NCBI GenBank assembly: GCA_900635465.1
Contig: LR134135.1
Coordinates: 620,001-684,000 of the forward strand
From: Lelliottia amnigena
GTDB taxonomy: Bacteria > Pseudomonadota > Gammaproteobacteria > Enterobacterales > Enterobacteriaceae
DNA: 64,000 nucleotides
Reading direction: 5' to 3'
Below the pieces are notes generated by a model. It was not told where the DNA came from. It worked only from the letters and a program-made list of their open reading frames with translations, and did not search any database. Positions 44,100-53,105 of this stretch are shown here, one piece after another (position 1 is the stretch's first letter; every line of letters starts with the position of its first letter). Made by a program: the position numbers and the translations under genes.

Positions 44100-45602
44100 T
44101 TAACGTTTTGAACCGTAATACACTTCGTTCCAGCGCAGCGCGTCTTTAAACGCTGGCAGACGGGTATCGTTGTCGATAACGGTCAGCTCGATGTCGTGCA
44201 GTTCAGCGAACTGGCGCATGTCGTTCAGGTCCAGCGAATGGCTGAAGACGGTGTGGTGTGCACCACCGGCCACGATCCACGCTTCGGACGCCGTTGGCAG
44301 ATCCGGCTGGGCTTTCCACAGCGCGTTCGCCACCGGCAGTTTCGGCAGAGAGTGCGGGGTTTCGACGGTATCAACGCAGTTCACCAGCAGGCGGAAACGA
44401 TCGCCCAGGTCGATGAGGCTGGCGTTAATCGCCGGGCCAGTACGGGTGTTGAAGATCAGGCGTGCTGGATCGGCTTTGCCGCCGATGCCCAGATACTGCA
44501 CGTCGAGGATCGGTTTCTCTTCAACGGCGATCGAAGGACACACTTCCAGCATGTGCGAGCCCAGCACCAGATCGTTGCCGTTCTCAAAGTGGTAGGTGTA
44601 ATCCTCCATAAATGAGGTGCCGCCCTGTAGACCGGTCGACATCACCTTCATGATGCGAAGCAGGGCGGCGGTTTTCCAGTCGCCTTCGCCCGCAAAGCCG
44701 TAGCCCTGCTGCATCAGACGTTGTACTGCGAGGCCTGGAAGCTGTTTCAGGCCATGGAGATCTTCAAACGTGGTGGTGAACGCATGGAAGCCGCCCTGTT
44801 CAAGGAAGCGCTTCATGCCCAGCTCAATACGCGCAGCATCCAACACGTTCTGGCGTTTATCGCCTTTAACCTGAGCGGCCGCGGTCAGGCGATAGCTGCT
44901 TTCATACTCATCAACCAGCGCGCTCACATCGCCATCGCTGATTTCATTCACCACCTGTACCAGATCGCCGACCGCCCAGGTATTCACTGAGAAGCCAAAT
45001 TTAATCTGTGCTGCGACTTTATCACCGTCGGTGACGGCCACTTCGCGCATGTTATCGCCGAAACGTACCACTTTCAGATGGCGGGTATCTTGTTTTGATA
45101 CGGCCTGACGCATCCAGGAGCCGATACGTTTTTGCGCGTGTTGATCCTGCCAGTGCCCGGTCACTACCGCGTGCTGCTGGCGCATACGCGCACCGATAAA
45201 ACCAAACTCGCGGCCGCCGTGCGCGGTCTGGTTCAGGTTCATAAAGTCCATATCGATGCTATCCCATGGCAGGGACGCGTTGAACTGAGTATGGAACTGC
45301 AGCAGCGGTTTATTGAGGATGGTCAGGCCGTTAATCCACATTTTGGCCGGAGAGAAGGTGTGCAGCCACACCACCATACCAGCGCATTTATCGTCGTAAT
45401 TGGCGTCGCGACAAATGTGGGTGATTTCGTCCGGCGTGGTGCCGAGCGGTTTAAGCACCAGTTTGCACGGCAGTTTAGCTTCTGCGTTCAGCGCATTAAC
45501 AACGTGTTCCGCGTGTTGAGTCACCTGACGCAGCGCTTCCGGTCCGTATAAATGCTGGCTGCCAATCACAAACCACACTTCATAATTATTAAAAATGGTC
45601 AT
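44100..45602 (-). CDS. araA: L-arabinose isomerase
   Basis: 500 residues, as in E. coli. The N terminus [18 protein letters not shown] is characteristic, and the metal-binding residues lie in M-E-D-Y-T-Y-H-F (Glu near 333, His near 337) and G-A-H-H-T (C-terminal His). It converts L-arabinose to L-ribulose. It starts 10 bases after araB in the same operon. Confidence 0.98.
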   Translation of the reverse strand: MTIFNNYEVWFVIGSQHLYGPEALRQVTQHAEHVVNALNAEAKLPCKLVLKPLGTTPDEITHICRDANYDDKCAGMVVWLHTFSPAKMWINGLTILNKPLLQFHTQFNASLPWDSIDMDFMNLNQTAHGGREFGFIGARMRQQHAVVTGHWQDQHAQKRIGSWMRQAVSKQDTRHLKVVRFGDNMREVAVTDGDKVAAQIKFGFSVNTWAVGDLVQVVNEISDGDVSALVDEYESSYRLTAAAQVKGDKRQNVLDAARIELGMKRFLEQGGFHAFTTTFEDLHGLKQLPGLAVQRLMQQGYGFAGEGDWKTAALLRIMKVMSTGLQGGTSFMEDYTYHFENGNDLVLGSHMLEVCPSIAVEEKPILDVQYLGIGGKADPARLIFNTRTGPAINASLIDLGDRFRLLVNCVDTVETPHSLPKLPVANALWKAQPDLPTASEAWIVAGGAHHTVFSHSLDLNDMRQFAELHDIELTVIDNDTRLPAFKDALRWNEVYYGSKR

Positions 45603-45612
45603 TATCGTGTCC

Positions 45613-47322
45613 TTAATGTGTCAGGGTTGCCGGTTTTTCCGCGCTGTTTTTGGCGGGGGCGGCGACAGGGAGATAGTGTTGTTCAGCGCTTTTCGACCAT
45701 TGCAGGTAGCGCTGATAAAGTTGTTCAAAGCGTTGTGCTTGCTGAGGGCGCGGCTGAAGCGTGTTTTCAACTTTGCTCGCCATGTGCTGCTGCGCGGTCG
45801 GGATATCGGCGTGAACGCCTGCCGCGACGGCGGCAAAAATCGCCGCACCCAGCGCGCAGCACTGATCGGAGGCGACAATTTGCAGCGGACGATTCAGGAC
45901 GTCGCAGCAGGCCTGCATGATCACCTGATTTTTACGGGCGATACCGCCCAGCGCCATCACCTCGTTTACGGCGATACCTTGTTCGGTGAAGCACTCCATA
46001 ATCGCGCGCGCCCCAAACGCGGTCGCCGCAATCAGGCCGCCAAACAGCGCAGGCGCATCGGTTGCCAGGTTGAGATCCGCGATCACCCCTTTGAGTCGCT
46101 GGTTGGCAAACGGAGTACGGCGACCGTTGAACCAGTCGAGCACCACCGGGAGATGATCAAGAGACGGATTTTTTGCCCACGCCTCGGTGAGCTGCGGGAG
46201 CAGCATTTTTTTGCTGGCATCAATTTGCGGTTTCAGCTCCGGATGCGTCGCGGCCAGCTGATCCAGCGGCCAGCACAGCACGCGTCCAAACCAGGCGTAG
46301 ATATCGCCAAAGGCGGACTGCCCGGCTTCGAGACCGATAAAGTCAGGGACAACGCTTCCGTCAACCTGGCCACAAATGCCTTTTACCGCGCGGTCGCCCA
46401 CGGTGGCTTTATCGGCGGTCAAAATGTCGCAGGTTGATGTGCCGATCACTTTGACCAGCGTATTCGGCTGCGCGCCAGCGCCAACGGCACCCATATGGCA
46501 GTCGAACGCGCCGCCGGAAATCGCGACGTTTTGTGGCAGACCCAAGCGTTGCGCCCACTCTTCGTTGAGCGTGCCTACCGGGATATCGGCGGTGAAGGTG
46601 TCGGTAAAGAGCGGGTATTTCAGGCTCTGGTTGATAATCGGGTCGAGCTCATCAAAGAACGCAGCAGGTGGCAGGCCGCCCCAGCTTTCGTGCCAGAGTG
46701 ATTTATGCCCTGCGCTACAGCGCCCGCGACGGATATCCTCAGGTCGCGTTGTGCCGGACAGCAGCGCCGGAACCCAGTCGCACAGCTCAATCCAGGAGAC
46801 AGCGGCTTGCGCCACGGCGCGGTCCGCGCGGGTGACGTGCAGGATTTTTGCCCAGAACCATTCGCTGGAGTAAATCCCACCGATGTAGCGCGAGTAGTCG
46901 GCTTTGCCCGGCTGATGGCACAAACGGGTGATGGCTTCGGCTTCTTCGACCGCGGTATGGTCTTTCCACAGCACGAACATGGCGTTCGGGTTATCGGCAA
47001 ATTCAGGACGCAGCGCCAGCACGCGGCCTTCAGCATCGACAGGCGCAGGCGTTGAGCCGGTACTGTCCACGCCGATTCCGACAATCTGCGCACGCTGTTC
47101 TTTACTCAACTCGGCCAGCACGGTTTTGATCGCCGCTTCCATCGATTCGATGTAATCACGCGGATGATGACGGAACTGATTATTTGGCGCATCGCAGTAA
47201 CGCCCCTCTTGCCAGCGCGGATACCATTCGACGCTGGTCGCTATTTCCTGCCCCGTACGACACTCCACCGCCAGAGCGCGTACCGAGTCACTTCCAAAAT
47301 CGAGGCCAATCGCAATTGCCAT
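45613..47322 (-). CDS. araB: Ribulokinase
   Basis: 569 residues (E. coli 566), FGGY carbohydrate kinase family: N-terminal phosphate loop [10 protein letters not shown] (about 7-16), G-G-A-F-D-C-H in the catalytic region, and the C-terminal A-L-G-G-I-A-R-K-N. It phosphorylates L-ribulose with ATP. It is the first gene of araBAD, preceded by recognisable AraI half-sites and divergent from araC. Confidence 0.98.
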   Translation of the reverse strand: MAIAIGLDFGSDSVRALAVECRTGQEIATSVEWYPRWQEGRYCDAPNNQFRHHPRDYIESMEAAIKTVLAELSKEQRAQIVGIGVDSTGSTPAPVDAEGRVLALRPEFADNPNAMFVLWKDHTAVEEAEAITRLCHQPGKADYSRYIGGIYSSEWFWAKILHVTRADRAVAQAAVSWIELCDWVPALLSGTTRPEDIRRGRCSAGHKSLWHESWGGLPPAAFFDELDPIINQSLKYPLFTDTFTADIPVGTLNEEWAQRLGLPQNVAISGGAFDCHMGAVGAGAQPNTLVKVIGTSTCDILTADKATVGDRAVKGICGQVDGSVVPDFIGLEAGQSAFGDIYAWFGRVLCWPLDQLAATHPELKPQIDASKKMLLPQLTEAWAKNPSLDHLPVVLDWFNGRRTPFANQRLKGVIADLNLATDAPALFGGLIAATAFGARAIMECFTEQGIAVNEVMALGGIARKNQVIMQACCDVLNRPLQIVASDQCCALGAAIFAAVAAGVHADIPTAQQHMASKVENTLQPRPQQAQRFEQLYQRYLQWSKSAEQHYLPVAAPAKNSAEKPATLTH

Positions 47323-47356
47323 TTCTGTTGCTCCATCAAAAAACGGGTATGAATCA

Positions 47357-47420
47357 ACATTAGAGATTGAGGGAAAAAATCGTCAGGCAGGATCCGCTAA
47401 TCTTATGGACTAAATTGCTG
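47357..47420 (-). promoter_or_regulatory. araBAD promoter with AraI1 and AraI2 half-sites
   Basis: On the minus strand, AraI1 is near 47420-47404 (CAGCAATTTAGTCCATA, compare E. coli TAGCATTTTTATCCATA), and AraI2 is near 47398-47386 and overlaps a -35-like CTGACG (47386-47381). The -10 TAATGT is at 47362-47357, 18 bases on. The weak -35 fits activator-dependent transcription. Confidence 0.8.
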
Positions 47421-47433
47421 TTAAGGTTGAAAG

Positions 47434-47449
47434 TGTGACGCTGTGCAAA
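47434..47449. promoter_or_regulatory. CRP-like site in the araB-araC control region
   Basis: TGTGACGCTGTGCAAA has the strong TGTGA half and a degenerate second half, directly beyond AraI1 as in E. coli. It would provide catabolite control of araBAD and araC. Confidence 0.6.
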
Positions 47450-47470
47450 TAATCAATGTGGACATTTCTG

Positions 47471-47505
47471 CCGTAGTTATAGACACTTTTGTTACTGCTG
47501 TTTCG
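47471..47505 (+). promoter_or_regulatory. araO1 operator
   Basis: TAGTTATAGACACTTTTGTT resembles E. coli araO1 (GATTATAGACACTTTTGTTA). It lies in the position from which AraC represses its own promoter. Confidence 0.75.
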
Positions 47506-47610
47506 CCTGAAGTGGCGGATAAATCTGGGATAAATGCTGAATTAAGGCGGATCGGAAAGCGCGCGGATGCAATGAACGTCTTTTAACGCCCCGTTTTTAG
47601 ACCGCTTTTC

Positions 47611-47630
47611 TCGATATGGACAATTTGTTT
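47611..47630 (+). promoter_or_regulatory. araO2 operator
   Basis: TCGATATGGACAATTTGTTT is the reverse complement of an E. coli araO2-like CAATTGTCCATAT sequence. It sits within the araC leader, 30 bases before the ATG and about 200 bases from AraI1, suitable for the AraC repression loop. Confidence 0.75.
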
Positions 47631-47659
47631 CCTTCTTGACCGTTGGGAGTCACCAATTT

Positions 47660-48503
47660 ATGGCCGAAATACAAAACGATCCCTTGCTGCCGGGTTACTC
47701 CTTCAACGCCCATCTGGTCGCGGGTTTGACCCCATTGAAGCCGACGGCTATCTCGACTTTTTTGTCGATCGACCGCTCGGAATGAAGGGGTACATTCTGA
47801 ATATCACCGTGCGTGGCGAAGGGGTGATCCACAATAACGATCGGCAATTTGTCTGTCGGCCAGGGGATATTTTGCTGTTCCCGCCGGGGGGAAGTGCATC
47901 ACTACGGACGTCATCCAGATGCCAAAGAGTGGTATCACCAGTGGGTCTATTTCCGTCCGCGTGCTTACTGGCAGGAGTGGCTGGCGTGGCCGGCGATTTT
48001 TGCTCACACCGGTTATTACCGCCCGGATGAGGCGCACCAGGCGCAGTTTCGCGAACTGTTTGCCCAGATTATTGATGCGCAGGTAGGGGGGCGTTACGCG
48101 GAACTGCTGGCGATAAACCTGCTGGAACAGCTGCTGCTGCGGCGCATGGAGGCGATCAACGCATCGCTTAACCCGCCGCTGGATCACCGCGTGCGCGACG
48201 CCTGCCAGTACATCAGTGACCATCTGGCGGACAGCCAGTTTGATATTGCGGGTGTCGCCCAGCACGTTTGCCTGTCGCCATCGCGTCTGTCGCACCTGTT
48301 TCGCCAGCAGCTTGGCGTCAGCGTGTTGAGCTGGCGAGAGGATCAGCGCATCAGTCAGGCCAAACTGCTGCTCAGTACAACGCGAATGCCGATCGCCACC
48401 GTCGGGCGCAACGTGGGCTTTGAAGATCAGCTCTATTTTTTCGCGCGTATTCAAAAAATGTACCGGTGCCAGCCCCAGCGAATTCCGCGCCGGATGTGAA
48501 TAA
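47660..48503 (+). pseudogene. araC: Arabinose regulator AraC, interrupted by three single-base frameshifts
   Basis: The ATG at 47660 opens the AraC N terminus ([16 protein letters not shown]). Three shifts follow: one base missing in GACCCCATTG (47728-47737), one extra G in CCGCCGGGGGGAAG (near 47884-47889), and one extra T in TATTTTTTCG (near 48435-48441). Correcting all three gives 280 residues, ending at the TAA of 48501-48503. The arabinose-binding cupin (F-P-P-G-E-V-H-H-Y-G) and the double helix-turn-helix ([22 protein letters not shown]) are preserved. No in-frame stop lies between the shifts, and all three are at homopolymers. A functional gene with sequence errors is most likely. Confidence 0.9.
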
Positions 48504-48631
48504 ATAGTAAAAAAAATTAAACAAACAGGTGAAGTCCGGCAGTAACCAGTAAACTCTTCAGACAATTGTTGTCTTGACGCGGCAGGAAGCGCTTCGCAGA
48601 ATCCCTGCTTCGTCATCTGACCGGAATCGTT

Positions 48632-49401
48632 ATGCAGGCATTGCTGGAACATTTTATTACTCAATCCGTCGCGTATTCGCTGATTGCTGTCGCGCTGGTG
48701 GCCTTCCTGGAATCGCTGGCGCTGGTGGGATTGATTTTACCCGGGACAGTCATGATGGCGGGGCTGGGTGCCCTGATTGGCAGCGGGGAGGTTAACTTCT
48801 GGCAGGCATGGGCGGCCGGAATTATAGGCTGTCTGCTGGGAGACTGGCTGTCGTTCTGGCTGGGCTGGCGCTTTAAAAAGCCGCTGCACCGTTGGTCATT
48901 CATGAAAAAGAACAAGGCGTTGCTCGATAAAACGGAACATGCCCTGCATCAGCACAGCATGTTTACCATTTTGGTTGGGCGATTTGTCGGCCCCCACGCG
49001 TCCGCTGGTGCCAATGGTTGCCGGGGATGCTGGATCTGCCGGTTGCCAAATTTATCCTGCCCAATATCATCGGCTGCGTCCTTTGGCCGCCGTTCTATTT
49101 CCTGCCCGGGATCCTGGCCGGTGCGGCGACCGATATTCCCGTTGATGCCCAAAGCGGTGACTTCAAATGGCTGCTGCTAGCGACCGCGCTGTTGCTGTGG
49201 GTGGGCGTCTGGCTGTGCTGGCGTTTATGGCGCAGCGCCAAAGCCGGGACGGATCGTTTGACGCACTATTTGCCGCGCAGTCGTTTGATCTGGCTTGCGC
49301 CGTTACTCTTGGGCGTTGCGGTAGTCGCGCTGGCGGCGCTGATTCGTCATCCGCTCATGCCGGTGTACGGTGAGATTTTACTGAAGGTGGTAAGCCGGTA
49401 A
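48632..49401 (+). pseudogene. yabI: DedA-family membrane protein YabI, two single-base frameshifts
   Basis: The ATG at 48632 gives M-Q-A-L-L-E-H-F-I-T-Q-S. The DedA core follows: L-E-S-L-A-L-V-G-L-I-L-P-G-T, G-D-W-L-S-F-W-L-G and G-R-F-V-G-P. The frame is lost at an extra C in GGCCCCCACG (48990-48999) and again at an extra G in GCCGGGGATG (49019-49028). Removing both restores R-P-L-V-P-M-V-A-G-M-L-D-L-P and a 255-residue protein (E. coli 254). DedA proteins are implicated in undecaprenyl-phosphate or phospholipid flipping and in membrane homeostasis. Both indels are in homopolymers. Confidence 0.9.
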
Positions 49402-49412
49402 TTTTTCTTCTT

Positions 49413-49643
49413 TTCGATCGCGGTTTTACCCTTCTCCCTGTATGCATGTCAGCGGGTTTTCTCCTTCTCGCTGCGCGCAACTCGGCGGATTTTCTACCTC
49501 TCATTGTGTGCAAGTCGGCGGGTTTTCTCGTTCTCGCTGTGTGCATGTCGGCGGATTTTCTCCCTCTCATTGTGTGCAAGTCAGCAGATTTTCTCTTTCT
49601 CGCTGCGTGCATGTCAGTGGGTTTTCTCCCTCTCCCTGTGGGA
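49413..49643. repeat. 33-bp tandem repeat array (about seven units)
   Basis: Six clear 33-bp units start at 49446, 49479, 49512, 49545, 49578 and 49611, with a diverged unit at 49413-49445. The consensus contains a TCGGCGG core, an ATTTTCT core and a TCTCATTGTGTGC end. Units alternate in two flavours (CTCATTGTGTGCAAG versus CTCGCTGTGTGCATG), so a 66-bp higher-order period is visible. The last unit merges into the CCCTCTCCC-TGT-GGGAGAGGG palindrome. Because the unit is a multiple of three without stops, several frames stay open (11-residue periods), but none has a ribosome-binding site. Confidence 0.88.
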
Positions 49644-49648
49644 GAGGG
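49628..49648. repeat. CCCTCTCCC palindrome with GGGTGAGGGC tail, before thiQ
   Basis: CCCTCTCCC (49628-49636) pairs with GGGAGAGGG (49640-49648) over a TGT loop, followed by GCGGGGTGAGGGCATCAG. This is the most complete copy of the palindrome seen at 29310 and 43328. It lies just after the thiQ stop (minus strand) and at the end of the tandem array. Confidence 0.65.
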
Positions 49649-49678
49649 GCGGGGTGAGGGCATCAGACGATTCAGTGC

Positions 49679-50385
49679 CTAAACCGGCTGCGCATGTATT
49701 CCCAGCAGCGCTGAGGCGCTGGCGTTTCCGCTAAGCAGCGCTTGCGTTTCGCCATCCCAGTCGATGCGCCCGTCGGCAATCACCACCGCTCGTGGCGCAA
49801 TGCTGGCGGCGTCTTCCACGCTGTGCGACACCATCAGCATGGTGAGTTGCTTCTGCTGACACACGTCCTTCACCAGCTGCAGCATCTCTTGTCGCAGCGC
49901 GGGATCGAGGGCTGAGAACGGCTCATCAAGCAGTAAAATCGGCTGCTCCCGAACCAGACAGCGCGCCAACGCCACGCGCTGACGCTGGCCGCCGGACAAC
50001 TCTCCCGGCAGGCGACTCGCTCAATTCCGTCAACCCCATTTGCTGTGCAATAGCATCACATTTTTGACGTTGCCCCGCCGTCAGTTTCAGCCCGGATCCA
50101 TTCCCAGCCCAATGTTCTGGCGGACGGTCAGATGGGTAAACAGATTATTTCCTGAAACAGCATCGACACCGGACGCTGCGAGGGGGGCGTGTGAGTATGA
50201 TCTTGACCGTTAATCGTCATCTCTCCGCGCGCGGGCGGCAGGAAACCGGCAATCAGATTGAGCAAGGTGCTTTTGCCCGCCCCACTGGGACCGAGAATCG
50301 CGATCATTTCACCTTGCTTCGCGGTCAGGGTAAAACGCATTGGCAGGTGCTGGTAAAGCCAGGTTACATCAGTCAGTTTTAGCAT
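49679..50385 (-). pseudogene. thiQ: Thiamine ABC transporter ATPase ThiQ, three single-base frameshifts
   Basis: The ATG at 50385 begins [11 protein letters not shown], with Walker [10 protein letters not shown]. The frame breaks at a missing base near 50148-50150 (GAAATAAT where GAAAATAAT is expected) and at a missing base near 50090, and is restored by an extra base near 50015. The C-terminal part has L-S-G-G-Q-R-Q-R, Walker B L-L-L-L-D-E-P and the switch histidine in V-S-H-S-V-E-D. Correction yields 235 residues (E. coli 232). ThiQ energises uptake of thiamine and its phosphates. It overlaps thiP by 17 bases. Confidence 0.88.
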
Positions 50386-51978
50386 CACGCCCGGTAGTTT
50401 TTCGATAACGGTGAACAAGGTAAAGCACAGCAGCAGAAGCAACAGCGCCGTGACAGCGCCGTCCTGACTGCGATAGGAGCCTATTTGCTGGTAGAGCCAG
50501 AACGGCAGCGTGCGGAAATCGTCATTGCCAAACAGCGCCACGACACCGAAATCGCCAATCGACAGCACGCTGGCAAAGGCCAACGCTTGAGCAATCGGGC
50601 GTTTTAGTGCGCGGAGTTCGACCACTTTCAACCGCTGCCAGCCGCGCATTCCCAGTGACTGACAAAGCAAAGTGTAACGGGCGCTGACGTCGCGCATCGG
50701 ATTTTCCAGCACTTTGAGCGCGTAGGGGATCGCCATCAGCGCGTTGGTGAAAATCACGATGCCGTCCGCGTGAGCGGGCAGGCCGATAGTGCTGTTAAAC
50801 AGTAAGAAGAAACCGGTCGCCAGCACAATGCCCGGCATCGCCAGAATCAGCATTCCGCTCAGCTCCAGCGCTTGTCCGGCGACTCTGGCCTGACGCGCGT
50901 ACAGCTCACGGCTGCTCCACAACAGCATCATTGTCAGCAGGACGCACAGCAAACCGGCACCGATGGCAATGCGCAGCGAGGTGCCGGTTGCTTGCCACAG
51001 CACAGGCTGTTGCAGCACGGAAATCACATTCAGATTGAGGCCATCCACCACCACCGCGAGCAATGGCGGGAGCATCAGCAGCAACGCCAGCGCAATCAGT
51101 ACGATGTCCGTAACCCGGCTGCGCCAGCGATCCTGCGGGTCACGCCAGCCGCTAACCTGATGGCTGCCCACCGCGATCGCTTTGCTCAGACGCTGGCTGA
51201 GCAGCACCAGCCCCAGACAGCAGAACATCTGAACCATCGCCAGGATCGCCGCACGGCCCGGATCGTAGTCAAAACTGAGCGCCTGATAAATCGCGAGTTC
51301 AATGGTTGTTGCCTGTGGCCCGCCCCCCAGCGACAGAACCGTTGCAAAGCTGGCGAAACAGAGCATGAAGATCAACGCGGCAACCGGTGGGATCTGGCGG
51401 CGCAGCCACGGCCATTCGACAAACCGGAAGAACGGCCAGCCGCGCATACCAAGCTGTGCGGCGAGCTGGCGCTGTTCACCGGGAATATTTTCCAGTGCCT
51501 GTAAAAACAGTCGCGTCGCCATCGGCATATTGAAAAAGACGTGGGCCAGTAAAATGCCCTGCAGACCGTAAGGCGAGAAGGTCCACTCGATACCAAAAAC
51601 GCTCAGTAGCGAAGCGATCCACCCCTGGCGGCCGTAAACGCTCAGAATGCCGAACACCGCGACCAGCACCGGTAAAATCAGCGTCATGGCGCAAAGGCGC
51701 AACAGGATTTTCCTACCGGGGAAGCGTCGGCGGTACAGGGCGCGAGCCAGAAAAATCGCCGGCACGACGGAGATCAGCGCAGAGAGAAACGCCTGCCAGA
51801 AAGAGAAACGCACGACATGCCAGAGATAGCTGTCATGCCAAAGCGCGACGAGATCGCTCTCTGGCGCGTTAAACCACAGCGCCAGAAAAGCACCCAGGCT
51901 GACGACCACCATTAACGTGGCGGCAATCAGCCCCGGGATCAGCCAGCCGGGGATTAACGGCTGACAGCGCGTTGCCAT
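50369..51978 (-). CDS. thiP: Thiamine ABC transporter permease ThiP (3' end frameshifted)
   Basis: The ATG at 51978 gives [13 protein letters not shown]. The protein has two repeats of a six-helix permease unit with EAA-type loops ([13 protein letters not shown] in the first, C-Q-S-L-G-M-R-G in the second). As written, the frame reads through into thiQ, giving an apparent 616-residue fusion, because a G is missing in CACGCCCGG (50387-50395). With that base restored the protein ends at the TGA of 50371-50369 after 536 residues, exactly the E. coli length. It forms the inner-membrane channel for thiamine and overlaps thiB by 25 bases. Confidence 0.9.
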
Positions 51979-52937
51979 TCACTGATCCATGCTGCGCGCT
52001 GGCTGGAAACCTGCTGCGGGGTAAATTCCAGCGTCGTTTGTGGTTTGGTCAACTGATCAAAGCCCGCAGGCAAAGTCACGTTGGTCACCGGATACATCCA
52101 GTTGCCGGTCGGGATCGCATTCTGGAATGCCGGTGAAACCATAAATTTCAGGAACTTTTCAGCCAGTTCAGGCTGTTTGCTGGCTGCCGTACGTGCGGCC
52201 ACTTCCACCTGCAAATAGTGCCCCTCAGAGAAATTCGCCGCCGCGTAATGGTCTTTTTTCTCTTCGATGATGTGATATGCCGGCGAGGTGGTGTAGCTCA
52301 GAACCAGGTCGCTTTCGCCTTTGAGGAACAGGCCGTAGGCTTCGCTCCAGCCTTTGGTGACGGTAACGGTTTTCGCCGCCAGCTTCTGCCACGCTTCTGG
52401 CGCGTTGTCACCGTAGACTTTTTGCATCCACAGCAGCAGGCCCAGACCCGGCGTGCTGGTGCGCGGGTCCTGGTAAATCACGCGCCATTTCTGGTCGCTT
52501 TCAACGAGTTCTTTCAGGCTCTTAGGCGGATTCTTGAGTTTGTTTTTGTCATACACAAACGCGAAGTAGCCGTAATCGAACGGCACGAACGTGTCATTTT
52601 TCCAGCCGCCGGGAACGTTAACCGCCTCGGAGGGCACGCCGCTTTTGGCGAACAGTTTGGTTTGTGAGGCCGCGTCCAGCAGATTATTGTCGAGGCCCAG
52701 CACCACGTCGGCTTTGCTGTTTTTACCTTCCATGCGCAGACGGTTCAGCAGCGAGACGCCGTCTTCCAGCGCCACGAATTTCATCTCGCAGTTGCAGTCG
52801 GCTTCAAAGGCTTTTTTGACGACCGGTCCAGGGCCCCAGTCAGCGGCGAAGGAGTCGTAGGTGTAGACCGTTAACACGGGCTTGGCAAAAACAGGCAGCG
52901 CAAACAGCGCCAGCAGGGGGAGAACTTTTTTTAACAC
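51954..52937 (-). CDS. thiB: Periplasmic thiamine-binding protein ThiB (TbpA)
   Basis: 327 residues, the E. coli length, from the GTG at 52937; GAGGTG lies just upstream, and an upstream ATG at 52985 would run through the riboswitch region. Signal peptide ends at F-A-K (about 18-19). The mature protein has [16 protein letters not shown] and the thiamine-binding region [10 protein letters not shown]. It binds thiamine, TMP and TPP and delivers them to ThiPQ. It is the first gene of thiBPQ, behind a TPP riboswitch. Confidence 0.97.
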   Translation of the reverse strand: MLKKVLPLLALFALPVFAKPVLTVYTYDSFAADWGPGPVVKKAFEADCNCEMKFVALEDGVSLLNRLRMEGKNSKADVVLGLDNNLLDAASQTKLFAKSGVPSEAVNVPGGWKNDTFVPFDYGYFAFVYDKNKLKNPPKSLKELVESDQKWRVIYQDPRTSTPGLGLLLWMQKVYGDNAPEAWQKLAAKTVTVTKGWSEAYGLFLKGESDLVLSYTTSPAYHIIEEKKDHYAAANFSEGHYLQVEVAARTAASKQPELAEKFLKFMVSPAFQNAIPTGNWMYPVTNVTLPAGFDQLTKPQTTLEFTPQQVSSQRAAWISEWQRAVSR

Positions 52938-52982
52938 TTTGCACCTCAAAGTTGAGTGGCAAAGGATTTTGAGCGACAGCCT

Positions 52983-53064
52983 CAAATCCCTTCGCCGGCG
53001 TTATCCGGATCAGGTTCGACGGGTATTATCTCAGCGCACATCATTGATGCAGCACCCCGTTGAG
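52983..53064 (-). ncRNA. TPP riboswitch (THI element) of thiBPQ
   Basis: On the minus strand the conserved THI-box segments appear in order: ACGGGGTGC (start of helix P2), CTGAGA, TACCCGTCGAACCTGATC, GGATAACGCCGGCG and AAGGGA. GGATTTGAGG and CTCAAAATCC downstream offer alternative pairings near the thiB start, a likely expression platform. TPP binding would repress the thiamine transporter operon. Confidence 0.96.
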
Positions 53065-53105
53065 AACAGCAGTAGTGTAATGATTTGGTGAATATTACGA
53101 AAGTG

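Noticed and set aside
45595..46437. 280-codon plus-strand frame over araB
   Set aside because: Shadow of araB; no domain and no start signal.
49446..49643. CRISPR-like array
   Set aside because: Units are contiguous 33-bp tandem copies with no unique spacers and no cas genes nearby.
49355..49663. 102-codon minus-strand frame with 11-residue repeats
   Set aside because: It is a direct consequence of the 33-bp tandem repeat lacking stops. It has no ribosome-binding site, and similar frames exist in other phases; I report the DNA repeat instead.
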